In this document: piece by piece, positions 1 through 8,298 of the stretch
How positions within the stretch are numbered: the stretch's first letter is position 1
How the letters are laid out: the number at the start of each line of letters is the position of its first letter
The notes under the pieces: model-generated
What the model was told of the DNA's origin: nothing
Database searches by the model: none
The model's input: the letters and a program-made list of their open reading frames with translations, nothing else
Source: Propionibacteriaceae bacterium
GTDB taxonomy: Bacteria > Actinomycetota > Actinomycetes > Propionibacteriales > Propionibacteriaceae
Length of the DNA: 64,000 nt
Reading direction: 5' to 3'
NCBI GenBank assembly: GCA_031266665.1
Contig: JAISAO010000096.1
Coordinates: forward strand, 1-64,000
Program-made: the position numbers and the translations under genes

Positions 1-2531
1 CCGACTCGCAAGGTCACATTGTGGGCGCCGTCGGTCACGTAGGGGCCGAAGCGGCCCGCCGCCACCACCACCTGGCCGCCGGACACCGGGTCCGGCCCCA
101 ACTCGCGCAACACCGTCGGCCCCGACCGGCCGCGACCCTTGGGGGTGGCGAACAGGGCCTCGGCCTGGGGCAGGGTCAAGCTGAAGATCGAGGCCTCGTC
201 CGGCAGCGGCCTGGAGTCGGTCCCCTTCTTGGCGTAGGGGCCGAAACGGCCGTTCTGGGTGGTGATGGTCTGACCGTCGGCGCCGGCGCCGACCGTCCGG
301 GGCAGGCTGAGCAGGCGCAGGGCGTCCTCCAGCGTGATCGTCTCCAGGCTCATCGACTGGAACAAGGAGCCGGTCCTAGGCTTGGCCCCCTTGGGGGAAT
401 CGGGCGGCAACACCTCGGTCACATAGGGCCCGTAGCGCCCGGTCTTGGCCACCACCGGCCAGCCGCTGTCGGGGGCTGTGCCCAGCGCCCGCTCGACGGT
501 CGCGCCGGCGGCCAACAACTCCTCCGCCTTGGCCTGGGTCAACTCGTCCGGCGGCAGGTCCTCCGGCAGGTTGGCCCTGTGGCCGGCCGGGTCCTCGACG
601 TAGGAGCCGTACTTGCCCACCCGCACCACCAGGCCGGCGTCGCCCGGCAGGGGGAAGCTGGACAGGCGGCGGGCGTCGATCTCGCCCAACTCCGAGACCA
701 GTTGGTGCAGCCCGGCGCCGGCGGCGGGGGAGCCGAAGTAGAAGTCGCGCAAGACCTGGAGGCGGCCGGCGTCCCCCCGGGCGATGTCGTCCAGATCGGT
801 CTCCAGCGTGGCCGTGAAACGGTAGTCGACCAGCTTGGGGAATTGCTCGACCAGCAGCCGGGTGACGGCGAAGGCCAACCAGGTCGGCACCAGGGCCGAG
901 CCTTTCTTGAAGACATAATCACGGGCCGTGATGGTGCGGATGATGGTGGCGTAGGTCGAGGGCCGCCCGATCTCCAACTCCTCCAGCTTGGCCACCAGGG
1001 AGGGCTCGGTGTAGCGAGCCGGCGGGCGGGTCTGATGGCCCTCGGGGGTGACCTGCTGGGCCGTCAACCCGTGGCCGACGGCCAACTGGGGCAGCCGGGT
1101 CTGGGCGTCGTCGCTCTGCTCGTCGGGGTCGTCGTGGGACTCGACATAGGCTTTGAGGAAGCCGGGGAAGGTGATCGTCCGGCCCGAGGCCGTCAGCCGG
1201 CCGTCGCTGGCGCTTAGCTCCCCCAGCGGCGTCGGCTGGTTCCAGCGGGCGTCGATTTGGATGGTGGCCGACACGCCCTCGGCGTCTTTCATCTGCGAGG
1301 CCACGGTCCGCATCCAGACCAGCTCGTAGAGCCGGCGCTGATCGCCGGTCAGGCGGCTGTCCTGAGGGGTGGTGAAACGTTCGCCGGCCGGGCGGATGGC
1401 CTCGTGCGCCTCTTGGGCGTTCTTCACCTTGGAGGTGTAGGTCCTGGGGGTGGGCGGCAGGTACTGGGGGCCGAACAAGTCGCGCGCCTGCGTCCGGGCG
1501 GCCTCGACCGCCTGGCTGGACAAGGTCACCGAGTCGGTCCTCATATAGGTGATCCAGCCGGCCTCGTAGAGGTCCTGCGCCACCGACATGGTGCGCTGGG
1601 CCGAGAAGCCCAGTTTGCGTCCGGCCTCCTGCTGCAAGGTGGTGGTGCGGAAGGGGGCATAGGGCTTGCGGGTGTAGGGCTTGGTCTCGACCGCGGCCAC
1701 CTGGAGGGCGGCCCGGCTCAGAGCCTGGGCCAGGGCCTTGGCCTGGGCCTCGTCCAGGGCCAACAACGGGCCGCGCAACTGGCCCTCGGCGCTGAAATCA
1801 CGGCCCTGGGCCAGTCGCCGCCCGCCGACGGCGGTCAGTCGGGCCGGGAAGGTCCGGGGCTCGGCCTTCTGACCGGCGTCCAAGGTGGCCGTGACATCCC
1901 AATAAGAGGCCGGCACAAAGGCCATCCGATGGCGCTCGCGATCGACCACCAGCCGGGTGGCGACGGACTGGACCCGCCCGGCCGACAGCTTCGGCATGAC
2001 CTTCTTCCACAACACCGGCGAGACCTCGTAGCCGTAGAGGCGGTCCAGGATGCGGCGGGTCTCCTGGGCGTCCACCAGGTCGGCGTCGAGGTCGCGCGGA
2101 TGGGACACGGCCTCGGCGATGGCCTGGGGCGTGATCTCGTGGAAGACCATGCGCTTGGCCGGCACCTTGGGCTTGAGCTCTTGCAGTAGGTGCCAGGCGA
2201 TGGCCTCGCCCTCGCGGTCGCCGTCGGTGGCCAGCAGGAGTTCGTCGGCGCCCTTGAGTTTTTCCTTCAGCGAGCGGATGGTGGACCTCTTGTCAGCCGA
2301 GACGACGTACAGGGGCTCGAAGTCTTGGTCCACGTTGACGCCGGTGCGGGCCCACTTCTGGGAGCGGTAGCGCTCCGGGATGTCGGCCGCCCCCTGGGGC
2401 AGGTCGCGGACGTGGCCCCGACTGGACTCCACGACGTAACCGGGCCCGAGATAGGAGGCGATCTTGACGGCCTTGGTGGGCGACTCCACGATGACCAAGC
2501 GGTGTTTAGCGGGGTTGACAGTTGCGGCCAT
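1..2531 (-). CDS. topA: DNA topoisomerase I, type IA (3' end outside window)
   Basis: Relaxes negatively supercoiled DNA through a transient 5'-phosphotyrosine. Reading the minus strand from ATG at 2529-2531, the protein opens with MAATVNPAKHRLVIVESP, a Toprim start, followed by the acidic motif ATDGDREGEAIAWH. The catalytic tyrosine lies in GWITYMRTDS, at about residue 329. Several C-terminal repeats of the form GRFGPYVTDG (topoisomerase C-terminal repeat) follow, typical of actinobacterial TopA. A strong ribosome site (GGAGG) precedes the ATG. The frame is open to base 1, so the C-terminus is missing. Position next to a Tad pilus cluster matches the gene order near Rv3646c in Mycobacterium, though the helicase that normally lies between is absent here. 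Confidence 0.97.
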   Translation of the reverse strand, partial: MAATVNPAKHRLVIVESPTKAVKIASYLGPGYVVESSRGHVRDLPQGAADIPERYRSQKWARTGVNVDQDFEPLYVVSADKRSTIRSLKEKLKGADELLLATDGDREGEAIAWHLLQELKPKVPAKRMVFHEITPQAIAEAVSHPRDLDADLVDAQETRRILDRLYGYEVSPVLWKKVMPKLSAGRVQSVATRLVVDRERHRMAFVPASYWDVTATLDAGQKAEPRTFPARLTAVGGRRLAQGRDFSAEGQLRGPLLALDEAQAKALAQALSRAALQVAAVETKPYTRKPYAPFRTTTLQQEAGRKLGFSAQRTMSVAQDLYEAGWITYMRTDSVTLSSQAVEAARTQARDLFGPQYLPPTPRTYTSKVKNAQEAHEAIRPAGERFTTPQDSRLTGDQRRLYELVWMRTVASQMKDAEGVSATIQIDARWNQPTPLGELSASDGRLTASGRTITFPGFLKAYVESHDDPDEQSDDAQTRLPQLAVGHGLTAQQVTPEGHQTRPPARYTEPSLVAKLEELEIGRPSTYATIIRTITARDYVFKKGSALVPTWLAFAVTRLLVEQFPKLVDYRFTATLETDLDDIARGDAGRLQVLRDFYFGSPAAGAGLHQLVSELGEIDARRLSSFPLPGDAGLVVRVGKYGSYVEDPAGHRANLPEDLPPDELTQAKAEELLAAGATVERALGTAPDSGWPVVAKTGRYGPYVTEVLPPDSPKGAKPRTGSLFQSMSLETITLEDALRLLSLPRTVGAGADGQTITTQNGRFGPYAKKGTDSRPLPDEASIFSLTLPQAEALFATPKGRGRSGPTVLRELGPDPVSGGQVVVAAGRFGPYVTDGAHNVTLRV

Positions 2532-2609
2532 GACGCCTCCTTCCAGCCTCGGAGCGTACCGCAGGCCGCCCACGACTAGTCAAAGCCCGACGCCCGGCGC
2601 CCGGGCCGG

Positions 2610-3185
2610 TCAGCCACCTGGGTTGCCGGCCCGGGCGACGGCCTCCAAGCGGCTGGGAAGCCCGGGCAGGCCCAATGGTGTGGCCACCGACACCTGGACC
2701 GTGACGGCGACGAAACGATCGAAGGCCACGACCTGGCAGTCGTCCAGATAGGCCTGCTGGGCGGCGGCGACGGCCCGGGCCGAGTCGCAGGCCACCGCTT
2801 CGGCCCCGGTCGCGCTGCCGGCGGCGACGACCGCCCGGGCTCCGGCCAGGGCGGCGCCGTCGGCCACCGCCTCAGCCCGGTGGTGGGCGACGACGAAGGC
2901 TGACCCGGCCAAGACCAGCCAGGCGACCACGGCCACGGCCAGTCCCACCAGGGCGACCATGAGGGAGCCGGCGCCGCGCTCCGAGCGCCAGTCCGGGCGG
3001 ACGGTGTGGCGCTCCGGACGCACGATCAGGCGGACGGTGTGGCGTTCCGGGGATTGGCCAGCGCCACGCCCCGGGCGGGCGCGGCGGTCCGTCTCCCGCT
3101 CCGCCCGGACGCCGGCCTGGCGCTCCGGTTGTCGGGCCTGGCCCGGTGACGCCCCGGACCGGAAGCGGCTGGGCCGCCCGGTCAT
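2610..3185 (-). CDS. TadE-like pilus/secretion-neighbourhood protein
   Basis: 191-residue protein from ATG at 3183-3185, whose ATGA overlaps the stop of the upstream tadE, implying translational coupling. The first 85 residues are Arg/Gln-rich with internal repeats (RPERHTVR occurs with variants). Then comes ERGAGSLMVALVGLAVAVVAWLVL, the E-x-G-x-x membrane anchor typical of TadE-like proteins, followed by an Ala-rich domain with HHRAEAVADGAALAGA, a standard TadE-like signature. It matches the small TadE-like protein that follows TadE in actinobacterial Tad loci (Rv3654c-like). It is probably a minor pseudopilin at the membrane. The basic N-terminal extension is longer than usual and the true start could be further downstream. 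Confidence 0.8.
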   Translation of the reverse strand: MTGRPSRFRSGASPGQARQPERQAGVRAERETDRRARPGRGAGQSPERHTVRLIVRPERHTVRPDWRSERGAGSLMVALVGLAVAVVAWLVLAGSAFVVAHHRAEAVADGAALAGARAVVAAGSATGAEAVACDSARAVAAAQQAYLDDCQVVAFDRFVAVTVQVSVATPLGLPGLPSRLEAVARAGNPGG

Positions 3186-3538
3186 GGCACACCGCCCTCG
3201 CGCCGGGTCTCGGACTCGGCTGTGACGGTTATCGGCATCAGCCAACTGCCCCAGGGGCGGAAGGTGATGTCGAGCCGGACCCGGACCATATCGCCGGCGT
3301 CGCTCCGAGTGACGACGGCCACGCCCGGCAGGTCGTCGGTGATACGGAGCACCGCCGCGACGTCGCCCCGGGCGGCCTGGCGCGTCAGGTCGCTGGCGGC
3401 GTCGACGCAGCGGACCTGCATCACCGCAATGCCGAACAAGCCGATCAAGAGGTAGACCAGGGCGGCCAGGCCGATGGTCCCGAAAGCGATCTCCAAGGTC
3501 ACCAGGCCGCGTTCGCGGACGGCTTGGGGTTGGGCCAT
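3182..3538 (-). CDS. tadE: TadE family pseudopilin
   Basis: 118-residue minor pilin. It begins MAQPQAVRERGLVTLEIAFG: the glycine/TLE segment is the prepilin-like cleavage region (E at +5-like position), followed by a hydrophobic helix AALVYLLIGLFGIAVM. The C-terminal half (VRCVDAASDLTRQAARGD) is the conserved TadE segment. A good ribosome site (GAGGAG) lies upstream of ATG 3536-3538, and the stop overlaps the next gene's start. Its partners in assembling Flp/Tad pili would be the TadA ATPase and TadB/TadC platform encoded at 11.2-14.3 kb, now separated from it by an inserted block. Confidence 0.85.
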   Translation of the reverse strand: MAQPQAVRERGLVTLEIAFGTIGLAALVYLLIGLFGIAVMQVRCVDAASDLTRQAARGDVAAVLRITDDLPGVAVVTRSDAGDMVRVRLDITFRPWGSWLMPITVTAESETRREGGVP

Positions 3539-3584
3539 GACGACTCCTCGTGTCGTGGTGGTGTTGGCGGGTGGGGGAGGTGGG

Positions 3585-3614
3585 GCGGCGGCCGATTCAC
3601 AAACCGGCCGCCGC
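3585..3614. terminator. Strong hairpin between flp and tadE
   Basis: A perfect 10-bp inverted repeat (gcggcggccg / cggccgccgc) with a 10-nt AT-rich loop lies in the 262-bp spacer between the pilin gene and tadE. No other gene is visible in that spacer. A hairpin immediately after an abundant pilin gene could act as a partial terminator or an mRNA-stabilising structure that lowers expression of the downstream minor pilins. No U-run follows on the minus strand, so this is a structure-based inference. Confidence 0.5.
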
Positions 3615-3800
3615 CCGGCCTCCGAGCGTCCGGCGGTGGCCCGGCCCGGCCCGGCGGGAAGCGGGGCCGGCGACAGCCGGCGGCGACCCCTTGACCTCCC
3701 GCCAGGCCGGCGGCGGCCGAACTGCGAGCCGTCGGCTCCCAGCCGCCGGGCGACCCCGTCCAGGGGGCGGCTCGGCTGGCTGGCAACCGGTGCCTCAGGG

Positions 3801-4067
3801 CTAGGACCACAGGCTGGTGACGACGTTGAAGAGCAGGGTGACGACGCCGGAGACCGAGGCCTGGAAATGGTCGGACCGGATCAGGGTGAAGATGACCAGC
3901 CCGATGGCGGCGACGATGAGGATGCCGATGGCGTACTCGGCGATGGCCATGCCCTCCTCGCCCCGCCGCTTCAGGGCGCGGCCGAACCGGGCCAGACGGG
4001 ACTGGGCCCAACGGGAGCGGACCGGGTGGCACTGGGCCGGGCCAGTCGTGGTCGTGACTTGCTTCAT
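3801..4067 (-). CDS. Flp-type major pilin (DUF4244 family)
   Basis: 88-residue prepilin. The N-terminal basic leader ends RRGEEGMAIAEYAIGILIVA: glycine followed by MAIAEY is the class IVb prepilin-peptidase site with the conserved Glu5-Tyr6, and the next residues form the hydrophobic pilin helix (IGILIVAAIGLVIFTLI). Start chosen at ATG 4065-4067 because AAAGGA lies at correct spacing; longer in-frame openings have no ribosome site. It is the structural subunit of the Tad pilus and corresponds to Rv3656c in the mycobacterial cluster. Upstream of it the cluster is interrupted by a foreign-looking block, so it may now rely on its own promoter in 4068-4370. Confidence 0.85.
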   Translation of the reverse strand: MKQVTTTTGPAQCHPVRSRWAQSRLARFGRALKRRGEEGMAIAEYAIGILIVAAIGLVIFTLIRSDHFQASVSGVVTLLFNVVTSLWS

Positions 4068-4257
4068 GGTGGTGTCCTTTCGAGCGACCAGGGCCGGTGA
4101 TGACCCTCGCCAAAGACAGTGCGGACGACGGGGGCGAAATGTCGTCCGGCGGCGCGACGGTGGATAAACCGGTCCCCGGCCGGCCGGTCTGTGGACAAGT
4201 CGGCTCGGCCGGCCGGGGCGGCGGCCCATTCCAAGTCAGCAAGATGACTTTTGAACG

Positions 4258-4299
4258 CGCCGGGAGCCGTCTTCGAGTTGGTGTCGGCGGCTCCCGGCG
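4258..4299. terminator. 12-bp perfect stem-loop in flp/ABC-transporter spacer
   Basis: Bases 4258-4269 pair perfectly with 4288-4299 around an 18-nt loop. The hairpin sits between the divergently oriented flp gene and the sugar-binding protein gene, close to the left edge of the block that splits the Tad locus. It may be a terminator left from the original tadC-flp transcript or a junction structure. The rest of 4068-4370 shows no gene. It does contain two DnaA-box-like words (gtggataa, tgtggacaa), which I do not treat as an origin. Confidence 0.45.
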
Positions 4300-4373
4300 T
4301 CACCCGCCGGACCCGGAGGCGGGACCGCCTCGCATCGTTATCGAACCGTGACGCCGCCGGGTTCGCGGGGTGA

Positions 4374-4391
4374 AATGTTAGCGCTAACATT
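4374..4391. promoter_or_regulatory. Perfect 18-bp LacI-family operator upstream of sugar ABC operon
   Basis: The word aatgttagcgctaacatt is an exact palindrome centred between 4382 and 4383. TGTTAGCGCTAACA-type palindromes with a central CG are the standard operator form of LacI-family sugar regulators. It lies 107 bp upstream of the GTG start of the substrate-binding protein, so it most likely controls the four-gene transporter operon. No LacI gene lies within this operon. The only one in the window (44.1-45.1 kb) is broken and has a different operator type nearby. Confidence 0.8.
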
Positions 4392-4497
4392 ACTGTTGCG
4401 TCGGGCTTCCTGGGCCCGCGCCGCAGGCGGTCTAATCACAAATCCGCTTGTGTTAGCCCCATGTGCCCCAAGGCATGTGCTCGAAGAGGAGAAACGG

Positions 4498-5556
4498 GTG
4501 AACCTGAAAATCAAGAAGATCGCTCTGGCGCTGACGGGCGCCGCTATGAGCCTGAGTTTCGCGGCTTGTTCCGCCGGCACGGACAGTTCCACCGACCCCA
4601 CCAGGGGCGACGACTCGACGGTCGCGGCGGACGACTCCGGCTACAACCTGGTGCCGCGGGACAGCAATGGCGACGGCCTGATCACGCTCGGCTTCGCGCA
4701 AGTCGGCGCCGAGTCCGGTTGGCGCACCGCCAACACCCAAAGCTACAAAGATTACTTTGTCGAGGCCAACGGTTTCAAACTGGTCTTCCTCGACGCCAAC
4801 CAGGACGCCGACAAGCAGAAGCAAGACGTCCGCGACCTGATCGCCCAGGGCGTCGAGGTCATCGACCTGGCCCCGGTGACCGACTCCGGCTGGGAGCCGA
4901 TCCTGCAGGAGGCCAAAGACGCCGGCATCCCGCTGATCGTGTCCGACCGGCAATTGTCGGTCTCCGACGACCTCTATCTGACCTACTTCGGCGGCAACAT
5001 GGAGGAAGAGGGCAAGACGGCGGTCAAGTGGCTGCAGGACTACATCTCGGCCAACAACATCTCCGATCCGATCAACATCGTCCATCTCCAGGGCACCATC
5101 GGCTCGACCGCCCAGAAGGGCCGGACCAAGGCCCTGGACGACGCCGCCCCGGGCAACGGTTGGAACGTCGTCTACCAGCAGACCGGCGAGTTCACCCAGG
5201 CCAAGGGCCAAGAGGTGATGGAGTCCTTCCTCCAGCAGGGTAAGGACTTCAACGTCATCTATTCCGAGAACGACGACATGACCTATGGCGCCATTGACGC
5301 CCTCCAGGCCGCCGGCAAAGACCCGAAGGAATACATCATCATCTCCTTCGACGGCAATAAGTCGGCCGTCCAGATGGTCATCGACGGCCTGATCGACGTC
5401 ATCGCCGAATGCGACCCGCTGCTCGGCCCCCAGGTCGGCGCGCTCATCAATCAGGCCGCCGCCGGCCAGACGATCGCCAAGGTGACCTACTCGCAGGAGG
5501 GCTTCATCGACTCGACCAACGCGGTCGAGAAGATCAAGACCGCTTTCGGCTCGTAA
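4498..5556 (+). CDS. Sugar ABC transporter substrate-binding lipoprotein (YtfQ-like)
   Basis: 352-residue periplasmic-binding-protein-like lipoprotein. It starts MNLKIKKIALALTGAAMSLS and has a lipobox ending FAAC at about residue 24. The mature part has the two-lobe sugar-binding fold, with TLGFAQVGAESGWRTANT near the front and YIIISFDGNKSAVQMVIDG near the hinge, typical of the YtfQ/RbsB class. Start chosen at GTG 4498 because GAGGAG precedes it; a longer in-frame opening at 4348 would destroy the signal peptide and overlap the operator. It would capture a pentose, furanose or related sugar and hand it to the permeases that follow. YtfQ binds galactofuranose, but the substrate here is not certain. 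Confidence 0.9.
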   Translation: MNLKIKKIALALTGAAMSLSFAACSAGTDSSTDPTRGDDSTVAADDSGYNLVPRDSNGDGLITLGFAQVGAESGWRTANTQSYKDYFVEANGFKLVFLDANQDADKQKQDVRDLIAQGVEVIDLAPVTDSGWEPILQEAKDAGIPLIVSDRQLSVSDDLYLTYFGGNMEEEGKTAVKWLQDYISANNISDPINIVHLQGTIGSTAQKGRTKALDDAAPGNGWNVVYQQTGEFTQAKGQEVMESFLQQGKDFNVIYSENDDMTYGAIDALQAAGKDPKEYIIISFDGNKSAVQMVIDGLIDVIAECDPLLGPQVGALINQAAAGQTIAKVTYSQEGFIDSTNAVEKIKTAFGS

Positions 5557-5663
5557 TCGCCGTCGCCCCGGTCGGGGCCGCCATGGCGCGGCCCCGACCG
5601 GCGGCCCTCAACCATGGGGGCGCCCGCCCCCGGGGACAAGCTGATAGTAGGATAAGAAGAGTC

Positions 5664-7184
5664 ATGGCCGACCCTCTGATCTGTATGCGGGGCATCAGTA
5701 AAAATTTCCCGGGCGTTAAAGCGCTCGACCAGGTCGATTTCAAGCTGATGCCGGGCGAGGTCCACGCCCTGATGGGGGAGAACGGCGCCGGCAAGTCCAC
5801 CCTGGTCAAGGTTCTGACCGGGGCCGAGGCCTTCGAGAGCGGCCAGATCTTCTTGGGCGGCGCCACCCAGCCGATTATCAACCATTCGCCCCAGGAGGCT
5901 CAGAGCCGTGGTATCTCGACGGTTTACCAAGAGGTCAATCTCTGCCCCAATCTGACGGTGGCGGAGAACCTGTTCGTCGGCCGCCAGCCGCGCCGTCTGG
6001 GCTTGATCGACTGGCGGGAGATGAACCGGCGGGCGCGCGCCATCATGGACGGCATCGGTGTCGACATCGACGTGTCCAAGCCGCTGGAGGTCTATTCCAT
6101 CGCCATCCAGCAAATGGTGGCCATCGGCCGGGCGATCGACATCTCATCCCAGGTCTTGGTCCTGGACGAGCCCACCAGCTCGCTCAACGAGCAGGAGGTG
6201 GCGACGCTTTTCCGACTGGTCCGCCGCCTCAAAGACCAGGGCATGGGCATTATTTTCATCACCCACTTCCTGGAGCAGGTGTACGAGGTCTGCGACACCA
6301 TCACGGTCTTGCGCAACGGCCGGCTGATCGGCCAGTACGCCATCGACTCGATGCCGCGCAAAGACCTGGTGGCGGCCATGCTGGGCCGGGCCTTCGACGA
6401 CCTGGCGGCCATCCGCCACAGCTCGGCCGAGCCGGTCGACCGGAATGAGGCCCCGGTGATCTCGGCCCGCCAACTCGGCGTCCGGGGCCAGATCAAACCG
6501 TTCGACCTCGATATTTACGCCGGCCAGGTGGTCGGTCTGGCCGGTTTGTTGGGCTCCGGGCGGACCGAGGTGGCGCGGGCCGTCTACGGCGCCGACGCGC
6601 CCGACAGTGGCCGGCTGGAGGTCAAGGGCGACCGCATCGGGCATTCGCCGATCGACGCCATGCGCGCCGGCATGGCCTTCTGCCCGGAGTCGCGCAAGGA
6701 CGAGGGCTGCGTCCAAGACCTGTCGGTCAGGGAGAACATCGTTTTGGCCGAGCAGACCAAGAGGGGCGCCTTCAGGCTGATGTCGCGGGCAGAGCAGGAG
6801 AAACTGGCCCGGCGTTACGTCGAATTGCTCCAGATCAAGACCGCCAGCCTGGACACCCCGATCAAACAATTGTCGGGCGGCAACCAGCAGAAGGTGATCT
6901 TGGCCCGTTGGCTGGCCACCGACCCGGACTTCCTGATCCTGGACGAGCCCACCCGGGGGATCGACGTCGGCACGAAGGCCGAGATTCAGAAACTCTGTGT
7001 CGAATTGGCCGGCGACGGGCTGGCCGTGCTCTTCATCTCCTCCGAGATCGATGAGATGCTGCGCACCTGCGGACGCATCGCCATCATGCGCGACCGACGT
7101 AAAGTCGGCGAATTGTCCGGCGACGGGCTGACCTCGGCCGCCATCATGTCCCAGATCGCCGGGGAGGAGCCCCATGACGATTAG
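5664..7184 (+). CDS. Sugar ABC transporter ATP-binding protein, duplicated (YtfR-like)
   Basis: 506-residue cytoplasmic ATPase with two ABC modules, as in monosaccharide (CUT2) importers. Module 1 has Walker A GENGAGKST at residues 38-46 and Walker B LVLDEPTSSLN, but its signature is degenerate (SIAIQQMVAIGRAI). Module 2 has a Walker A reduced to GLLGSGRTE, the signature LSGGNQQKV, and LILDEPTRGIDVG. This asymmetry is normal for RbsA/YtfR. It starts at ATG 5664, 107 bp after the binding protein, and its last 11 bases overlap the first permease gene, so the genes are probably co-transcribed and translationally coupled. Confidence 0.93.
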   Translation: MADPLICMRGISKNFPGVKALDQVDFKLMPGEVHALMGENGAGKSTLVKVLTGAEAFESGQIFLGGATQPIINHSPQEAQSRGISTVYQEVNLCPNLTVAENLFVGRQPRRLGLIDWREMNRRARAIMDGIGVDIDVSKPLEVYSIAIQQMVAIGRAIDISSQVLVLDEPTSSLNEQEVATLFRLVRRLKDQGMGIIFITHFLEQVYEVCDTITVLRNGRLIGQYAIDSMPRKDLVAAMLGRAFDDLAAIRHSSAEPVDRNEAPVISARQLGVRGQIKPFDLDIYAGQVVGLAGLLGSGRTEVARAVYGADAPDSGRLEVKGDRIGHSPIDAMRAGMAFCPESRKDEGCVQDLSVRENIVLAEQTKRGAFRLMSRAEQEKLARRYVELLQIKTASLDTPIKQLSGGNQQKVILARWLATDPDFLILDEPTRGIDVGTKAEIQKLCVELAGDGLAVLFISSEIDEMLRTCGRIAIMRDRRKVGELSGDGLTSAAIMSQIAGEEPHDD

Positions 7185-8298
7185 TGACGCGCTGGGCCGC
7201 GTCGTCCGCTCACGTTTGTTCTTCCCCCTGGTCTGCCTGGCCCTGGTGCTGCTGCTGAACGTCATCGTGACGATGTCGACGACCGGCTCGCCCGGCCCTT
7301 TCTTCCAGATCACGCTGACCAACGGCGCCCTCAACGGGCCGCTCATCACCATCCTCAACCGCTCGTCCGAATTGGTCATCTTGGCGGTCGGCATGACCTT
7401 GGTGGTGTCCTGCTCGGCCGGCACCGACATCTCGGTCGGCGCCGTCATGGCGCTGTCCGGGGCGGTCAGCATCTGGGCGCTCGGCTTCGGCCAACTGGCC
7501 CAAAACGACTACCACGTTAAAGAATACGTTGTCCCTTACGCCGTCGGCCTGCTGGTGGCCTTGGCGGTGGGGGCGGTCTGCGGGGCCTGGAACGGCTTCC
7601 TGGTGTCGCGGCTCAAAATCCAGCCGATGGTGGCGACGTTGATCCTCTACACCGGCGGGAGGGGCGCGGCCAAGGTTTTCGCCGACGGCCAGATCGACAA
7701 AGTCGACGTCGCCAACTACAAATGGCTGGGTAATTTCATCCAAGACTCCCAGGGTAATAACTTGGTGCCGATCCCGACCGCCATCTTCATCGCCGCCGCC
7801 GTTGTCGTCGCCACCGCCCTGGTCTTGCGCCACACGGCCCTGGGGATGAACATCCAGTCGGTCGGCATCAATAGCCGGGCCAGCCGGATCGTCGGCTTGA
7901 AATCGGCCCGGATCATCTTGTTGGCCTACGCCTTCTGCGGCGTCTGCGCCGCCGTCGCCGGCATCATCGCCACCAGCCGGATCGGCGGCATCGACGCCAA
8001 CAACTGCGGCAAGATGCTGGAGCTGGACGCCATCTTGGCGGTGGCGCTGGGCGGCAACTCGCTGGCCGGCGGCAAGTTCTCGCTCACCGGCTCGGTCATC
8101 GGCGCCGTCACCATCCAGGCCCTGACCACTGTGCTTTACTCGATCAATGTCTCGGCCGACCAACTGCCGTTGTACAAGGCCATCGTCGTGGTCATCATCG
8201 TGATCCTGCAATCGCCCCAGCTGCGGCCGTTGCTGCGCCGGGGGCGGGACGGGCTTAAACGCCTGCTTCCGGGCGACCGGGCGGCGGCGGCGGCATGA
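7174..8298 (+). CDS. Sugar ABC transporter permease (YtfT-like)
   Basis: 374-residue integral membrane protein of the BPD_transp_2 (RbsC) class. Long hydrophobic segments alternate with short loops. The conserved cytoplasmic-loop region GTDISVGAVMALSG is at about residues 88-101 and MNIQSVGINSRASRIVGL forms the ATPase-coupling loop. The sequence ALGGNSLAGGKFSLTGSVIGA is the usual C-terminal signature. The start ATG at 7174 overlaps the end of the ATPase gene. It pairs with the next permease to form the heterodimeric channel. Confidence 0.92.
   Translation: MTISDALGRVVRSRLFFPLVCLALVLLLNVIVTMSTTGSPGPFFQITLTNGALNGPLITILNRSSELVILAVGMTLVVSCSAGTDISVGAVMALSGAVSIWALGFGQLAQNDYHVKEYVVPYAVGLLVALAVGAVCGAWNGFLVSRLKIQPMVATLILYTGGRGAAKVFADGQIDKVDVANYKWLGNFIQDSQGNNLVPIPTAIFIAAAVVVATALVLRHTALGMNIQSVGINSRASRIVGLKSARIILLAYAFCGVCAAVAGIIATSRIGGIDANNCGKMLELDAILAVALGGNSLAGGKFSLTGSVIGAVTIQALTTVLYSINVSADQLPLYKAIVVVIIVILQSPQLRPLLRRGRDGLKRLLPGDRAAAAA

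Noticed and set aside
21-2579. Long plus-strand open frames opposite topA
   Set aside because: They are antisense shadows of a high-GC gene; the minus-strand protein has all topoisomerase I motifs.
4140-4205. DnaA-box-like words (gtggataa, tgtggacaa) as a replication origin
   Set aside because: Only two isolated words, no AT-rich region, no dnaA/dnaN nearby. The tgtggacaa word also occurs at 15574 near ssd.
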